A DNA stretch of 64,000 nucleotides, from positions 372,001 through 436,000 of the forward strand of contig NZ_CANMQS010000002.1 in NCBI RefSeq assembly GCF_947500075.1, given 5' to 3'. Positions 26,741-35,566 of the stretch are shown one piece after another. The position numbers and the translations under genes were made by a program. Origin of the DNA: an uncultured Sulfitobacter sp. (lineage in GTDB: Bacteria > Pseudomonadota > Alphaproteobacteria > Rhodobacterales > Rhodobacteraceae). Each line of letters starts with the position of its first letter. Position 1 is the stretch's first letter. The notes under the pieces are model-generated. The model made no database searches. It worked only from the letters and a program-made list of their open reading frames with translations, and was not told where the DNA came from.

Positions 26741-26770
26741 AAACACAAAAACCGGCGCCGAAGCGCCGGT
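26741..26770 (-). terminator. Rho-independent terminator of the surE-pcm-M23 operon
   Basis: On the minus strand, ACCGGCGC-TTCG-GCGCCGGT (26770-26751) is followed by TTTTTGTGTTTT. The perfect 8-bp stem with a TTCG loop lies about 18 bp beyond the M23 gene stop at 26788. Confidence 0.85.
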
Positions 26771-26787
26771 TCTCGCAAAATGTCACA

Positions 26788-28032
26788 TCACTGGATGTAG
26801 GGCGTGGGATCGACGCTGTCGAACCCTTTGCGGACCTCGAAATGCACATAGGCATCCGTGCCGGTGCGCAGCTTGGCAATCTGCGCGCCACGTTTGACCG
26901 CGTCGCCTTTCTTGACCGACACATCCGTCACATTGGCATAGACCGTCAGCAGGTTGCCTTCATGACGCAGCACGACAATCGGCACGCCTTCGGCGCTCTT
27001 GGTGATGGCCGCAACAGTGCCGTCATCGGCGGCTTTCACCGGCGCGCCATTGGCGGCCTTGATGTTGATGCCCTCGTTCTTGCCCTTGGTATAGCCGCGA
27101 ATGATGCTGCCCTGTACGGGGGTGATCATCTTTGTCACCGCTGACGGTTTGGTCACCTGACCCACATCCGCAACCGGCTTGGCTGGTTTCTGGGCGACAG
27201 GTTTCGGCTTGGCGGTGTCATCCTGCGGCAACGGCTTGGTGGCCGAAGGCGGCGTCGGCGTCGGGCTGCCGGCACCGGGCAGGGTGGTCTTGGGTTCAAG
27301 CGCTGCTGTGCGCTGGGGCGGCGCCTGCTGGGCCACGGGGATCAGCAGGAACTGGCCTTCGCGCACCGAAAAATCCGCGCCCAGCCCGTTCCACTCCGCC
27401 AGCGCCTTGACCGGCACGTTGTAAAGACGCGCAACGGTATAGGCCGTCTCGCCCCGCTCAATCCGGTGGCGCACAGGCTCCTTACCGGTCTGCGCAGGTT
27501 TGCTGGGGGCGGCAGCCGCAGCACCGCTGGCCGGCGGCAGGCTGGCCGTCTGCACCCCGGCCGGTGCCAGTGCGCGGTCAATCGCATTGCCTGCAAGGCT
27601 AGAAATATCAACAGGTTGGATGGGGCCGGTGCCCGCAGCACCCGTCGCAGGGGAGGGTTCAGCCACACGGGACGGCAGGGCGATGATCTCATCCTTGCGC
27701 AGGGGCACGGAAGGGTCGATCCCGTTGTACCGCGCCAGCTGCGCAGTATCTGCCCCAACCCGCTGCGCAACATCCGCCAGCGTGTCGCCGCGCCGTGCGA
27801 CAACCACCTGATAGTTGGGATAGGAGATCACCCCCCGGCTGTCCGGGCGTGGCCGGTCTGCCAGCGGCGCTGTCGCCGCCTGCGCTGTCGAAAACGATCC
27901 CAACCCGCCGCGCAGGTCCAGATCAAGCGGTTGGTTCTCACAGGCCGCAAGGGCCAGGGCACTGCCGCCCAGAATGAGCATCAGGCGCGCCTTGCGGCAC
28001 ACAGTCATCGGGCGCGAAATATCGTGACGCAT
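26788..28032 (-). CDS. LysM lipoprotein with degenerate LytM/M23 domain (NlpD/EnvC-like)
   Basis: A 414-residue cell-envelope protein starting at ATG 28032 (better spaced from the GAGG site than ATG 28038). A lipoprotein signal ends LALAAC (Cys about 31). Two LysM peptidoglycan-binding repeats follow (VVVARRGDTLADVAQ, about 76-120; HRIERGETAYTVA, about 190-232), then a Pro/Ala-rich linker and a C-terminal LytM domain. Several zinc-ligand positions appear replaced: NEGIN where active enzymes have HxGxD, and YANV where they have YxHL. It is therefore probably an amidase activator and not a peptidase. It lies downstream of surE and pcm with 56 bp between. Confidence 0.9.
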   Translation of the reverse strand: MRHDISRPMTVCRKARLMLILGGSALALAACENQPLDLDLRGGLGSFSTAQAATAPLADRPRPDSRGVISYPNYQVVVARRGDTLADVAQRVGADTAQLARYNGIDPSVPLRKDEIIALPSRVAEPSPATGAAGTGPIQPVDISSLAGNAIDRALAPAGVQTASLPPASGAAAAAPSKPAQTGKEPVRHRIERGETAYTVARLYNVPVKALAEWNGLGADFSVREGQFLLIPVAQQAPPQRTAALEPKTTLPGAGSPTPTPPSATKPLPQDDTAKPKPVAQKPAKPVADVGQVTKPSAVTKMITPVQGSIIRGYTKGKNEGINIKAANGAPVKAADDGTVAAITKSAEGVPIVVLRHEGNLLTVYANVTDVSVKKGDAVKRGAQIAKLRTGTDAYVHFEVRKGFDSVDPTPYIQ

Positions 28033-28088
28033 CTGCATGTCCTCGTCTGCTTACCCCGTGTATCCGGGATTTGGGGCCTTATACCCTA

Positions 28089-28745
28089 TTATCCGTCCTT
28101 ACCCAAGCCTTCCAGCAAAGGCACAAAGCGCACTGCGCGCATTTCGTCATACTCCAGCCCATCAGCGGTCTTTCGGACCCGGATCAAATGCTGCACCGCA
28201 TCCGATTGCCCCACCGGCAGAACCATGATCCCGCCTTCCTTGAGCTGCGCCAGCAGCGGGCCGGGCGGGTCTTCGGCGGCAGCGGTCACGATGATCCGGT
28301 CAAAAGGGGCCTGTTCGGCCAGCCCAAAACTGCCATCGGCGACCAGCGCGGTGATGTTGGTCATCTTGAGGCTGTCAAACACCTCCCGCGCCTCCACCAC
28401 CAAACGGCGATGGCGGTCGATGGTATAGACCCGCCGCGCCAGCTTGCTCAGGATCGCCGCCTGATAGCCGGACCCGGTGCCGATCTCCAACACCTTGTCA
28501 CGCGGAGAAATCTCCAACGCCTGTGTCATCAACCCCACCACAGAGGGCTGGCTGATCGTCTGCCCGCAGACAATCGGCAGCGGCATGTCCTCATAAGCCC
28601 TCTGCGCAAAGATGCCTTTGACAAACGGCCCCCGGTCCACGCTCTCCATCGCGCCCAGCACGCGGGCATTGGTCACCCCCTTGGAGCGCAGCGCGTAGAG
28701 AAACTGCATCTTGCGTTCCGCGTCAGAGAGGGGCGGCTCATTCAT
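28089..28745 (-). CDS. pcm: Protein-L-isoaspartate O-methyltransferase
   Basis: A 218-residue repair enzyme that methylates isoaspartyl residues with S-adenosylmethionine. The SAM motif [15 protein letters not shown] is near residues 84-98, preceded by the family segment [17 protein letters not shown]. Length is normal. Its ATG overlaps the surE stop (ATGA), the classic surE-pcm pairing. Confidence 0.96.
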   Translation of the reverse strand: MNEPPLSDAERKMQFLYALRSKGVTNARVLGAMESVDRGPFVKGIFAQRAYEDMPLPIVCGQTISQPSVVGLMTQALEISPRDKVLEIGTGSGYQAAILSKLARRVYTIDRHRRLVVEAREVFDSLKMTNITALVADGSFGLAEQAPFDRIIVTAAAEDPPGPLLAQLKEGGIMVLPVGQSDAVQHLIRVRKTADGLEYDEMRAVRFVPLLEGLGKDG

Positions 28746-29527
28746 GTGTTGATGTCGCTCAAGCGGTCCATCATGTCATGCGCGGTCAGATCCGCGCGCA
28801 TGGGCGTGACGGAGATGTATCCATCAAGGTTCACCGCCGCATCACTGCCCGCCGCCGTGCCGACCTGCTGATTGCCGCCCTTGATCCACAAGAACCGCCG
28901 CCCCGAGGGCGACAGATGCGGCTCAGCGGCAAAAACCACACCGGGGCGCCGCCCTTGCGTGGCAAGCCGGATACCGCGCACGTCCGCTGCTGCCACAGGT
29001 GGGAAATTCACGTTGTAAAACAACGAATAGCCACCCTTTTCCTTCGGCGTATGGGCCAGCACCCGGCGCACCACTTCCGCGCCATGTCGCGCCGCTGCTT
29101 CAAACGGATCGGCCAGATCGCGGTTGGCCGGGCCATAATACTGCGACAAGGCCAGCGCCGGGTACCCCTGCAAGGCCGCTTCCATCGCGCCGCCAATGGT
29201 GCCGGAATAAAGCGTATTCTCCGCCGAATTGTTCCCCCGGTTCACCCCCGACAGCACCAGATCCGGCGGGCTGTCCTTCAGCACGTCATGAATGGCCACC
29301 AACACGCAATCCGCCGGAGAGCCTTCCGCCGCATACAGCCGCGGCCCCCGCTGATCGACCATCATCGGATGGGTGTAGCTGATGCAATGGCCCACGCCCG
29401 ATTGCTCAAACGCCGGGGCCACGGTCCAAACCTCGCCGTCCGGGCCTGCCAGTTCCTCGGCGATGGCGCTCAGGGTCATGAGACCCGGCGCAGAAATACC
29501 GTCGTCGTTGGTGATGAGAATGCGCAT
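28742..29527 (-). CDS. surE: 5'/3'-nucleotidase SurE
   Basis: A 261-residue metal-dependent phosphatase of nucleoside monophosphates. The start is ATG 29527 ([15 protein letters not shown]) after AAAGGCGG; the frame is open 16 codons further up. Metal-binding NDDG is at residues 7-10, and [20 protein letters not shown] near 91-110 holds the Ser and Asn ligands. First gene of the surE-pcm-LysM operon. Confidence 0.96.
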   Translation of the reverse strand: MRILITNDDGISAPGLMTLSAIAEELAGPDGEVWTVAPAFEQSGVGHCISYTHPMMVDQRGPRLYAAEGSPADCVLVAIHDVLKDSPPDLVLSGVNRGNNSAENTLYSGTIGGAMEAALQGYPALALSQYYGPANRDLADPFEAAARHGAEVVRRVLAHTPKEKGGYSLFYNVNFPPVAAADVRGIRLATQGRRPGVVFAAEPHLSPSGRRFLWIKGGNQQVGTAAGSDAAVNLDGYISVTPMRADLTAHDMMDRLSDINT

Positions 29528-29607
29528 ATCGCCGCCTTTTTTGATCTTGATAGGCGAGGGGGCCACACCCGGCAAGGTGGCCAGGATCGCGACGGGTTTT
29601 GCAGCAA

Positions 29608-30243
29608 TCAGAGTTGCGCCAAAACCTCAGCCGCCTGGCCGTGAATGTCATTGAGCGCGCTGCGGTCCTCACCGGGGAAAAACCGCGCACGGGTGGCTGT
29701 GGGCATCGGGGCAGGGGTCATGACCCGCACCTTTGGTCCGGTGTTCACCGTCTCCGCCTCCCACGACCGCGCCATCGCGATCTGTGCCGCCTTGGTCGCA
29801 CCATAAGCGCCAAAGAACTTGCTCCCCGCCCGTGGATCATCAAAAAACACCGCCTTGCCCTCCAGCCCCAGCAGCGGGGCGACATAGGCAATCAAGGTCG
29901 CGGTTGCGGTGACGTTGCAGGCAATTGATTTGGCCATGTCCTTGGTATCAATATGGCCCGCCGGGGCCATGGGGGCCGCATGCACCGCCGTGTGCAGCCA
30001 CAGATCAAGGCGGCCCCACCGGTCATGGATGCCCCGGCACAGCACCGCCATCGCATCTGCATTGGTGACATCCATCGGCGCCAGCGTCGCCTGACCGCCC
30101 TTGGCCTGAATGCGATCATCCAGCTCTTCCAGCGCGCCGGTGGTGCGCGCCACGGCAATGACGTGATATGCGGGGGCAAGCGCCTCTGCCAAAGCGGCCC
30201 CAAGGCCGCGCGATGCGCCGGTGATCAAAGCGGTTTTTGTCAT
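29608..30243 (-). CDS. SDR-family oxidoreductase
   Basis: A 211-residue short-chain dehydrogenase/reductase, slightly shorter than the usual 240-260. The nucleotide motif TGASRGLG is at residues 8-15; a YGATK catalytic pair (Tyr and Lys four apart) is near residue 150. The usual NNAG is replaced by HTAVH. Substrate is unknown. The gene stands 80 bp upstream of surE in the same direction and may be cotranscribed with it. Confidence 0.85.
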   Translation of the reverse strand: MTKTALITGASRGLGAALAEALAPAYHVIAVARTTGALEELDDRIQAKGGQATLAPMDVTNADAMAVLCRGIHDRWGRLDLWLHTAVHAAPMAPAGHIDTKDMAKSIACNVTATATLIAYVAPLLGLEGKAVFFDDPRAGSKFFGAYGATKAAQIAMARSWEAETVNTGPKVRVMTPAPMPTATRARFFPGEDRSALNDIHGQAAEVLAQL

Positions 30244-30285
30244 GCCTGCCCTTTGCCCGCTGGGGCGCGGCGGGTCAAGGCCCTC

Positions 30286-30549
30286 TCACCCCTTGGGCAG
30301 GCGCAGCACCTTTTGCCCGGTCGCCCGGCTGACCACCACCCGGTCTTCACCAATCGCCGTCACCGTACCGCCTGCAACCCGGTCGCCCACCTGCACACGC
30401 GCGGTGTCGCCATCCGCCTCCCGCACCAATGCCGCAGGCGCGCTCTGCGTCCCGAATATCCCCAAAAGCGCCACCCGGTCCAGATGAACACGCTCCGTCG
30501 CCAATTGGGCCACACCCGTCGGGGTGGCCTGCGTATCTGTTGTTGCCAT
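30286..30549 (-). CDS. Small hypothetical protein with an SH3-like tail
   Basis: An 87-residue protein starting at ATG 30549 (MATTDTQATPTGVAQL). The C-terminal half, RVQVGDRVAGGTVTAIGEDR, is a short beta-strand pattern like that of pilus-assembly or secretion accessory HR/SH3-like segments, but no such genes are nearby. There is no signal peptide. It sits 42 bp upstream of the SDR gene in the same direction. Function is unknown. Confidence 0.65.
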   Translation of the reverse strand: MATTDTQATPTGVAQLATERVHLDRVALLGIFGTQSAPAALVREADGDTARVQVGDRVAGGTVTAIGEDRVVVSRATGQKVLRLPKG

Positions 30550-30733
30550 GATGTGAAAACTTCGCGTTGTCTCTGATCCAGAGCGGCAGGTAACAACGCC
30601 AGACCCGGGAAAAAAGAGGCGACGTAACGGCACGGCGCCCCCCCGCCACCCCACCGGCGATTTTCAGCGCATTCCCCCGACAACACCTGCCAAGAGAGCC
30701 TCCCGAAGACCCCGGAGCACAGCCTCTCAAGCC

Positions 30734-30776
30734 CCTTCCAAATGGCAAAAAATACCCCGCCGGAGGCTTGAAATCT
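30734..30776 (+). repeat. Dispersed repeat (CTTCCAAATGG family), copy A
   Basis: About 43 bp beginning CCTTCCAAATGG, then an A-run, CCCCGCCGGAGGC and TGAAATCT. It matches copy B at 41563-41604 over nearly the whole length, and its first part matches copy C at 49937-49959. It lies between two minus-strand genes in a non-coding stretch. Confidence 0.8.
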
Positions 30777-30790
30777 GTTTTGGCGATCCC

Positions 30791-31231
30791 TCAGCCCCGC
30801 AGCACCACGCCTGCGTTCACCCCCCGCTGCCGCTTCGCCCGGTGATACCCAAATGTCATCTCCGCCAGATGCGCAATCGCCTGTTCCGGCAAGGGGGCCT
30901 CCAGATCAATCACGATCCGCCGCTGCCCGTCATTGCCCGGCAGATCAGGGTACAAATCCCGCATCCGTGCCGCCAGATCGGTTTTGCAATCCACAAACAA
31001 CGCAAGCTGTCCCGGCTGCCCCGCATCCCAATCCATCCGCAAGGTCGACCCCATCCGCGGTGTGACAGGCCGCCAGGCAGGCTGCCCCCACTTCAGACTT
31101 TCGGCCAAAGGCCCCACATCCGCCGCCCGTGCCGCGTCCAGAAACACCGCACGGCACGCCGCTGCCTTCTGCGCCGCAGGCACCGGCCACCCGGCAATCA
31201 CATCGTTCAAAGCTGTCTCTGGGTTTTCCAT
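30791..31231 (-). CDS. DUF1801-domain protein
   Basis: A 146-residue protein of the YdhG-like/DUF1801 type: ESLKWGQPAWRPVTPRMGST (residues about 44-63) is the family core, and the C-terminal MTFGYHRAKRQRGV is typical of the longer members. It is cytoplasmic with no catalytic motif that I recognise. It lies 43 bp downstream of purF in the same direction. Confidence 0.8.
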   Translation of the reverse strand: MENPETALNDVIAGWPVPAAQKAAACRAVFLDAARAADVGPLAESLKWGQPAWRPVTPRMGSTLRMDWDAGQPGQLALFVDCKTDLAARMRDLYPDLPGNDGQRRIVIDLEAPLPEQAIAHLAEMTFGYHRAKRQRGVNAGVVLRG

Positions 31232-31274
31232 ATCACCACCCTAACACAGGCTGCTGACAGTTTCGGGCAGCAGC

Positions 31275-32756
31275 CTATTCAGCGGCCGGTTTCATGACAA
31301 ACCCTTCTTCGATCTTGTCCGCCGGGGCCACAGGGTATTCCCCCGAGAAACAGGCGTCACAATACTGCGGGCAAGCCGCATCGCGTCCCTTCGCTTCGCC
31401 CACCGCACGGTACAACCCGTCGAGCGAGATAAACTTCAGACTGTCCACCGCCAGATGCTCCCGCATCTCTTCTTCCGACATGGTCGCCGCCAGCAGCTTT
31501 TCCCGCTGCGGCGTGTCCACCCCGTAAAAACACGGCCAGGCTGTGGGGGGGGAGGCAATCCTGAAATGCACCTCCTTGGCCCCCGCATCCAGGATCATCT
31601 CCTTGATCTTGCGGCTGGTGGTGCCGCGCACCACTGAATCGTCCACCAGAATGACCCGCTTGCCTCGGATCAGCGCCCGGTTCACGTTCAGCTTCAACCG
31701 CACACCCATGTTGCGGATCTGCTCTGTCGGTTCAATGAACGTCCGCCCCATGTATTGATTGCGGATGATCCCCATCGCGTAAGGAATCCCCGATTCCAAC
31801 GAATATCCAATCGCCGCGGGTGTCCCGCTATCCGGCACCGGACAGACCAGATCCGCCTCCACCGGGCTTTCCTTGGCCAACTCACGGCCAATGTTCTCGC
31901 GCGTCTCATAAACCGACCGCCCGCCCAGAATAGAGTCAGGGCGTGAGAAATAGACATGCTCAAAGATACAGAACCGCGACGGCTGCGGCCGGAACGGGAA
32001 ATGGGTCTGGATGCCCTCGGGCGTGATCACCACCATCTCGCCGGGCCGGATCTCCCGCACAAACTCCGCACCAATGATGTCCAGCGCACAGGTCTCGGAA
32101 CTCAGCGCATAGCCATCGCCCACCTTGCCCAACACCAGCGGGCGCACGCCCAGCGGATCACGCACGCCAATCAGCTTGGTCCGCGTCATCGCCACGATGG
32201 AAAACGCCCCATCCACCCGACGCAGGGCATCTTCCATCCGCTCCGGGATCGTGCGCTGCATCGACCGCGCCATCAGATGAATGATACACTCACTGTCAGA
32301 GGAGGACTGAAAGATCGACCCGCGCTCAATCAGTTCCTTACGCAGCGCATTGGCGTTGGTGATATTGCCATTATGCGCAATCGCCGCCCCGCCCATGGCG
32401 AACTCACCAAAAAACGGCTGCACATCGCGGATCGCCGTCTGCCCCTTGGAGCCTGCGGTGGAATACCGCACATGCCCAATCGCCAGTTCTCCCGGCAGAT
32501 GCTGCATCACATCCTGCGAGGTGAAGTTGTCCCGGACATAGCCAAACCGCCGCGCCGACTGAAACCCCAGCTTGGGATCATGGCTGACAATCCCACCCGC
32601 TTCCTGCCCGCGATGCTGCAAGGCATGCAGGCCAAGGGCCACGAAATTCGCCGCATCGGCCACGCCGACCACGCCAAAGACGCCGCATTCTTCCTTGAGT
32701 TTGTCTCCATCAATATCGTCGATGTAACTGGCATCAAACGGATGGGCAGGGGGCAT
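31275..32756 (-). CDS. purF: Amidophosphoribosyltransferase
   Basis: A 493-residue enzyme for the first committed step of purine synthesis (PRPP plus glutamine to phosphoribosylamine). The start at ATG 32756 gives a short propeptide before the catalytic Cys of EECGVFGVVG (about residue 25); a TTG at 32789 would lengthen it. The PRPP loop VILVDDSVVRGTTS lies near 368-381, and the C-terminal QYCDACFSGEYP contains the CxxC of the [4Fe-4S]-type PurF. It follows cvpA, as in many proteobacteria, with a 299-bp gap. Confidence 0.96.
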   Translation of the reverse strand: MPPAHPFDASYIDDIDGDKLKEECGVFGVVGVADAANFVALGLHALQHRGQEAGGIVSHDPKLGFQSARRFGYVRDNFTSQDVMQHLPGELAIGHVRYSTAGSKGQTAIRDVQPFFGEFAMGGAAIAHNGNITNANALRKELIERGSIFQSSSDSECIIHLMARSMQRTIPERMEDALRRVDGAFSIVAMTRTKLIGVRDPLGVRPLVLGKVGDGYALSSETCALDIIGAEFVREIRPGEMVVITPEGIQTHFPFRPQPSRFCIFEHVYFSRPDSILGGRSVYETRENIGRELAKESPVEADLVCPVPDSGTPAAIGYSLESGIPYAMGIIRNQYMGRTFIEPTEQIRNMGVRLKLNVNRALIRGKRVILVDDSVVRGTTSRKIKEMILDAGAKEVHFRIASPPTAWPCFYGVDTPQREKLLAATMSEEEMREHLAVDSLKFISLDGLYRAVGEAKGRDAACPQYCDACFSGEYPVAPADKIEEGFVMKPAAE

Positions 32757-33000
32757 GAGCGGGGCGCGAGGGGCAGGGTGCTTCGGCAAAGGGCAGCTCT
32801 CCGAATCCGGGCAAGAAGGATTATGACGGGTTTACGGTCTATGGGCAGTGCTGTCACCCCACTGCGCAAAGGTTTACGCAGGGGCAGGGTGGATTGGAAA
32901 AAACGCCCGCCCGGCCATCAATCCGCGCGCCCGCCTTCTCAACCGGTGCCTGCAACGGCATACCGCAGCGCAGCAGGGGCCAACCGCCCCTGCCGCTGCT

Positions 33001-33029
33001 TCTCTTTTTGGCTCTAAATATCCCGGCGC
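33001..33029 (+). repeat. Diverged third copy of the 20139/22154 repeat
   Basis: CTCTTTTTGGC, three differing bases, then AAATATCCC match the 29-bp repeats at 20139 and 22154. It lies in the cvpA-purF gap just beyond the cvpA stop (33056, minus strand). The three changed bases abolish the TTTTTGGCCAAAAA palindrome. Confidence 0.7.
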
Positions 33030-33055
33030 ACCGGATCAACCGGATGCGGCATCGG

Positions 33056-33613
33056 TCAGGACGCGCCGCAGTTGCCAACCAGCTCCACAAAACGCGCTTC
33101 AATCCATCCCAGCGCTTCTTCGGGATTGCGCTCCTCGATCTGCCCCGTGAACTGACCGAAGACCTTCGCGGACCGGCTGTCATCAACCATGGTGATCTCT
33201 CCGGGCGTGACAACGATGGAATAGACAAAGAACCCGACAGCGACCAACAGAATGCCGCGCACCACGCCAAACAGGAACCCAAGGCCCTGATCCAGCCCGC
33301 CCAGCACCGATCGCTGCACAATCGAAGAGAAGAGCGGCGTGAACAGCGACGCGATGATCAGCACCGCCGCCACCACGATAAAGAACGCCAGCACAATCGA
33401 CATCTCGCAATTGTTCGCCAGCCATTCACCGACATAGGGCAATTCGCGCACCAAAGGCTCAATGCGGGGCGCGAACATATAGGCCAGCACCGCAGCGGCC
33501 ACCCAGCCGACAATCGCCATCAGTTCACGCACCAACCCGCGGCCATAGGCCAGCAGCGCAGACAACACGATGACCAGTGCCACCACACCGTCAATGATCG
33601 TAAAACCTTCCAT
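33056..33613 (-). CDS. cvpA: CvpA-family inner-membrane protein
   Basis: A 185-residue membrane protein with four predicted helices (for example VVALVIVLSALLAYGRGLVRE at the start, quoted in part) and the family segment LDQGLGFLFGVVRGIL near residue 95. CvpA is linked to envelope homeostasis and commonly precedes purF. The tail after residue 130 is hydrophilic. It lies 40 bp downstream of radA. Confidence 0.92.
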   Translation of the reverse strand: MEGFTIIDGVVALVIVLSALLAYGRGLVRELMAIVGWVAAAVLAYMFAPRIEPLVRELPYVGEWLANNCEMSIVLAFFIVVAAVLIIASLFTPLFSSIVQRSVLGGLDQGLGFLFGVVRGILLVAVGFFVYSIVVTPGEITMVDDSRSAKVFGQFTGQIEERNPEEALGWIEARFVELVGNCGAS

Positions 33614-33653
33614 CTGCCCTGCTTTCTGCTCGTTTTCTTATGATGAGAGACCG

Positions 33654-35021
33654 TCACCCGGCCCCAAAAATCTCACCCACAAACCCGGTCAGGTCCGACA
33701 TTGTATTCAGCTTCAGACCAGATGTGCCCACTGTTTTTCCACCAGCAGGCGCGATGGCGCTGGTAAAACCAAGTTTTGAGGCTTCTTTCAACCTATTTTC
33801 CGTCTGAGTGGCGGGGCGCAGCGCACCCGACAGGCTGATTTCCCCAAAAACCACGGTTTCCGCAGGCAGCGCTACATCTTCGCGTGCACTCAGCAGGGCC
33901 GCTGCAACCGCTAGATCTGCCGCCGGTTCCGACACCTTCATCCCGCCCGCCACGTTCAGATACACATCCAGCCCCGCAAACGGAATGCCACAGCGCGCCT
34001 CCAGCACCGCCAGGATCATCGCCAGACGGCCCCCGTCCCAGCCCACCACCGTGCGCCGCGCCTGTGAGTGTGGCGAGGGGGCCACCAGCGCCTGCAATTC
34101 AACCAGGACGGGCCGTGTACCTTCAATGCCTGCAAACACCACCGACCCCGCCGCAGGCGCCCCGCGTTCTGACAAGAACAAGGCAGACGGATTGGTCACC
34201 TCGGCCAAACCGCCGCCTGTCATCTCGAACACGCCGATCTCATCTGCCGGGCCAAAACGGTTCTTCACGCTGCGCAAAATCCGGAACTGATGCCCGCGCT
34301 CTCCCTCAAAGTAGAGCACCGTATCCACCATATGCTCCACCACCCGTGGCCCGGCGATCTGCCCTTCCTTGGTGACGTGACCCACCAAAACCACCGAGAC
34401 GCCGCGCCGCTTGGCAAAGGCCGTCAATTCATGCGCCGCCGCCCGGACCTGAGACACCGACCCCGGCGCGCTTTCCACATTGTCCGCCCACATGGTCTGA
34501 ATGGAATCGATGATCGCCAGATCCGGCTTCTCCACCTCCAGCGTGGTCAGAATATCGCGCAGGTTGGTCTCTGCCGCCAGCTTCACCGGGGCTTGATCCA
34601 GCCCCAGCCTTTGCGCCCGCATCCGCACCTGCGCACTGGCTTCCTCGCCACTGACATAGATGGTGCGGAGCCCCTTCTGTGCAAAATGCGCCGCCGCCTG
34701 CAACAACAGGGTGGATTTCCCAATGCCGGGATCGCCCCCCACCAGAATCGCGGAGGCCGCCACCAGACCACCGCCCAGCACCCGGTCCAGTTCACCAATG
34801 CCCGACATCTTGCGCGGAGGGGGCACCTCCTGCGTGGACAAATCGGTCAGTTGTACCGATGACCCGCGTTTTGCCCCCAGAGACTTCGAAGGCGGCCCCG
34901 CCGAAATGCCTTTGTCCTCCACGATGGAGTTCCATTCGCCGCAGCCGTCACAGCGCCCCGACCATTTGTTGAACGAGGCTCCGCAGGCAGAGCAGGAAAA
35001 GGTTTTGGATGATTTCGCCAT
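33654..35021 (-). CDS. radA: DNA repair protein RadA
   Basis: A 455-residue RecA-like branch-migration ATPase. An N-terminal C4 zinc finger (CSACG...CDGCG, residues about 9-29), Walker A GGDPGIGKSTLLLQ (around 93), the RadA-specific KNRFGPADEIG (around 255) and a C-terminal Lon-protease-like domain are visible. Length is typical. It is flanked by the palindrome cluster upstream and cvpA downstream. Confidence 0.96.
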   Translation of the reverse strand: MAKSSKTFSCSACGASFNKWSGRCDGCGEWNSIVEDKGISAGPPSKSLGAKRGSSVQLTDLSTQEVPPPRKMSGIGELDRVLGGGLVAASAILVGGDPGIGKSTLLLQAAAHFAQKGLRTIYVSGEEASAQVRMRAQRLGLDQAPVKLAAETNLRDILTTLEVEKPDLAIIDSIQTMWADNVESAPGSVSQVRAAAHELTAFAKRRGVSVVLVGHVTKEGQIAGPRVVEHMVDTVLYFEGERGHQFRILRSVKNRFGPADEIGVFEMTGGGLAEVTNPSALFLSERGAPAAGSVVFAGIEGTRPVLVELQALVAPSPHSQARRTVVGWDGGRLAMILAVLEARCGIPFAGLDVYLNVAGGMKVSEPAADLAVAAALLSAREDVALPAETVVFGEISLSGALRPATQTENRLKEASKLGFTSAIAPAGGKTVGTSGLKLNTMSDLTGFVGEIFGAG

Positions 35022-35060
35022 GGGGTCTTGTGGCGGAGCACTCCGCGTTCGTCAATCACC

Positions 35061-35126
35061 CGATCTTATTGAAAAGATCGGTCCGAATTCTTCTAAGAAT
35101 TCGTTTCGGAATTTTCGAAAATTCCG
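35061..35126. repeat. Cluster of three palindromes at the pqiA-radA junction
   Basis: Three palindromic units: CGATCTT/AAGATCG with a 6-nt loop (35061-35080), CGAATTCTT/AAGAATTCG with a 2-nt loop (35084-35103), and a perfect 20-bp palindrome centred on TTTTCGAAAA (35107-35126). They resemble the pair at 1993-2037. The last two overlap the 3' end of the paraquat-inducible-A gene, whose stop codon sits in the loop of the middle unit. Confidence 0.85.
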
Positions 35127-35566
35127 CCCCTTTCCAACCGTTCGGTTCCCCATGAAATCCACAGTGACGCCAGAATGCACCCTGTAAACAGATACAATCC
35201 CCAGGCCGTCTCAATCCGCCCCACACCAATCCCCTTGGCCAGCGTAATATAGAGCGCAATCAAGAAGATATCCGCCATCGCCAGCTTGCCCATCACATGG
35301 AGCGCAGGCAAGGCGCGCCCGCTCAGCAACCCGAAATGCACCAAGGCCAGCCCAATCGTCTTCAAATACGGCGCAAACAGCGCAAACACCGTCACCACCA
35401 GCGCCAGAAAGATATCCGACCCCCAAAGCGATTGCAGACCCGTCAGCACCGAAATCTCGTTCAGCGAAAACAGCGGCAGCAACCCCGCTTTCATCAGCGG
35501 CGCCCACCACGCCAGCGGGTACAGCACCAAAAGTGCCAGATTGCAGATCTTAAGTGTGCGGGACAT
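35093..35566 (-). CDS. pqiA: Paraquat-inducible protein A-like membrane protein
   Basis: A 157-residue membrane protein of the PqiA domain family with four hydrophobic helices; [22 protein letters not shown] at the start and LGMVK-like segments are typical of single-domain PqiA. The last ten residues ([10 protein letters not shown]) are encoded by palindromic repeat DNA and are unlikely to be ancestral. The start at ATG 35566 overlaps the end of alr by 17 bp. Function is presumably lipid or envelope homeostasis. Confidence 0.85.
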   Translation of the reverse strand: MSRTLKICNLALLVLYPLAWWAPLMKAGLLPLFSLNEISVLTGLQSLWGSDIFLALVVTVFALFAPYLKTIGLALVHFGLLSGRALPALHVMGKLAMADIFLIALYITLAKGIGVGRIETAWGLYLFTGCILASLWISWGTERLERGGIFENSETNS

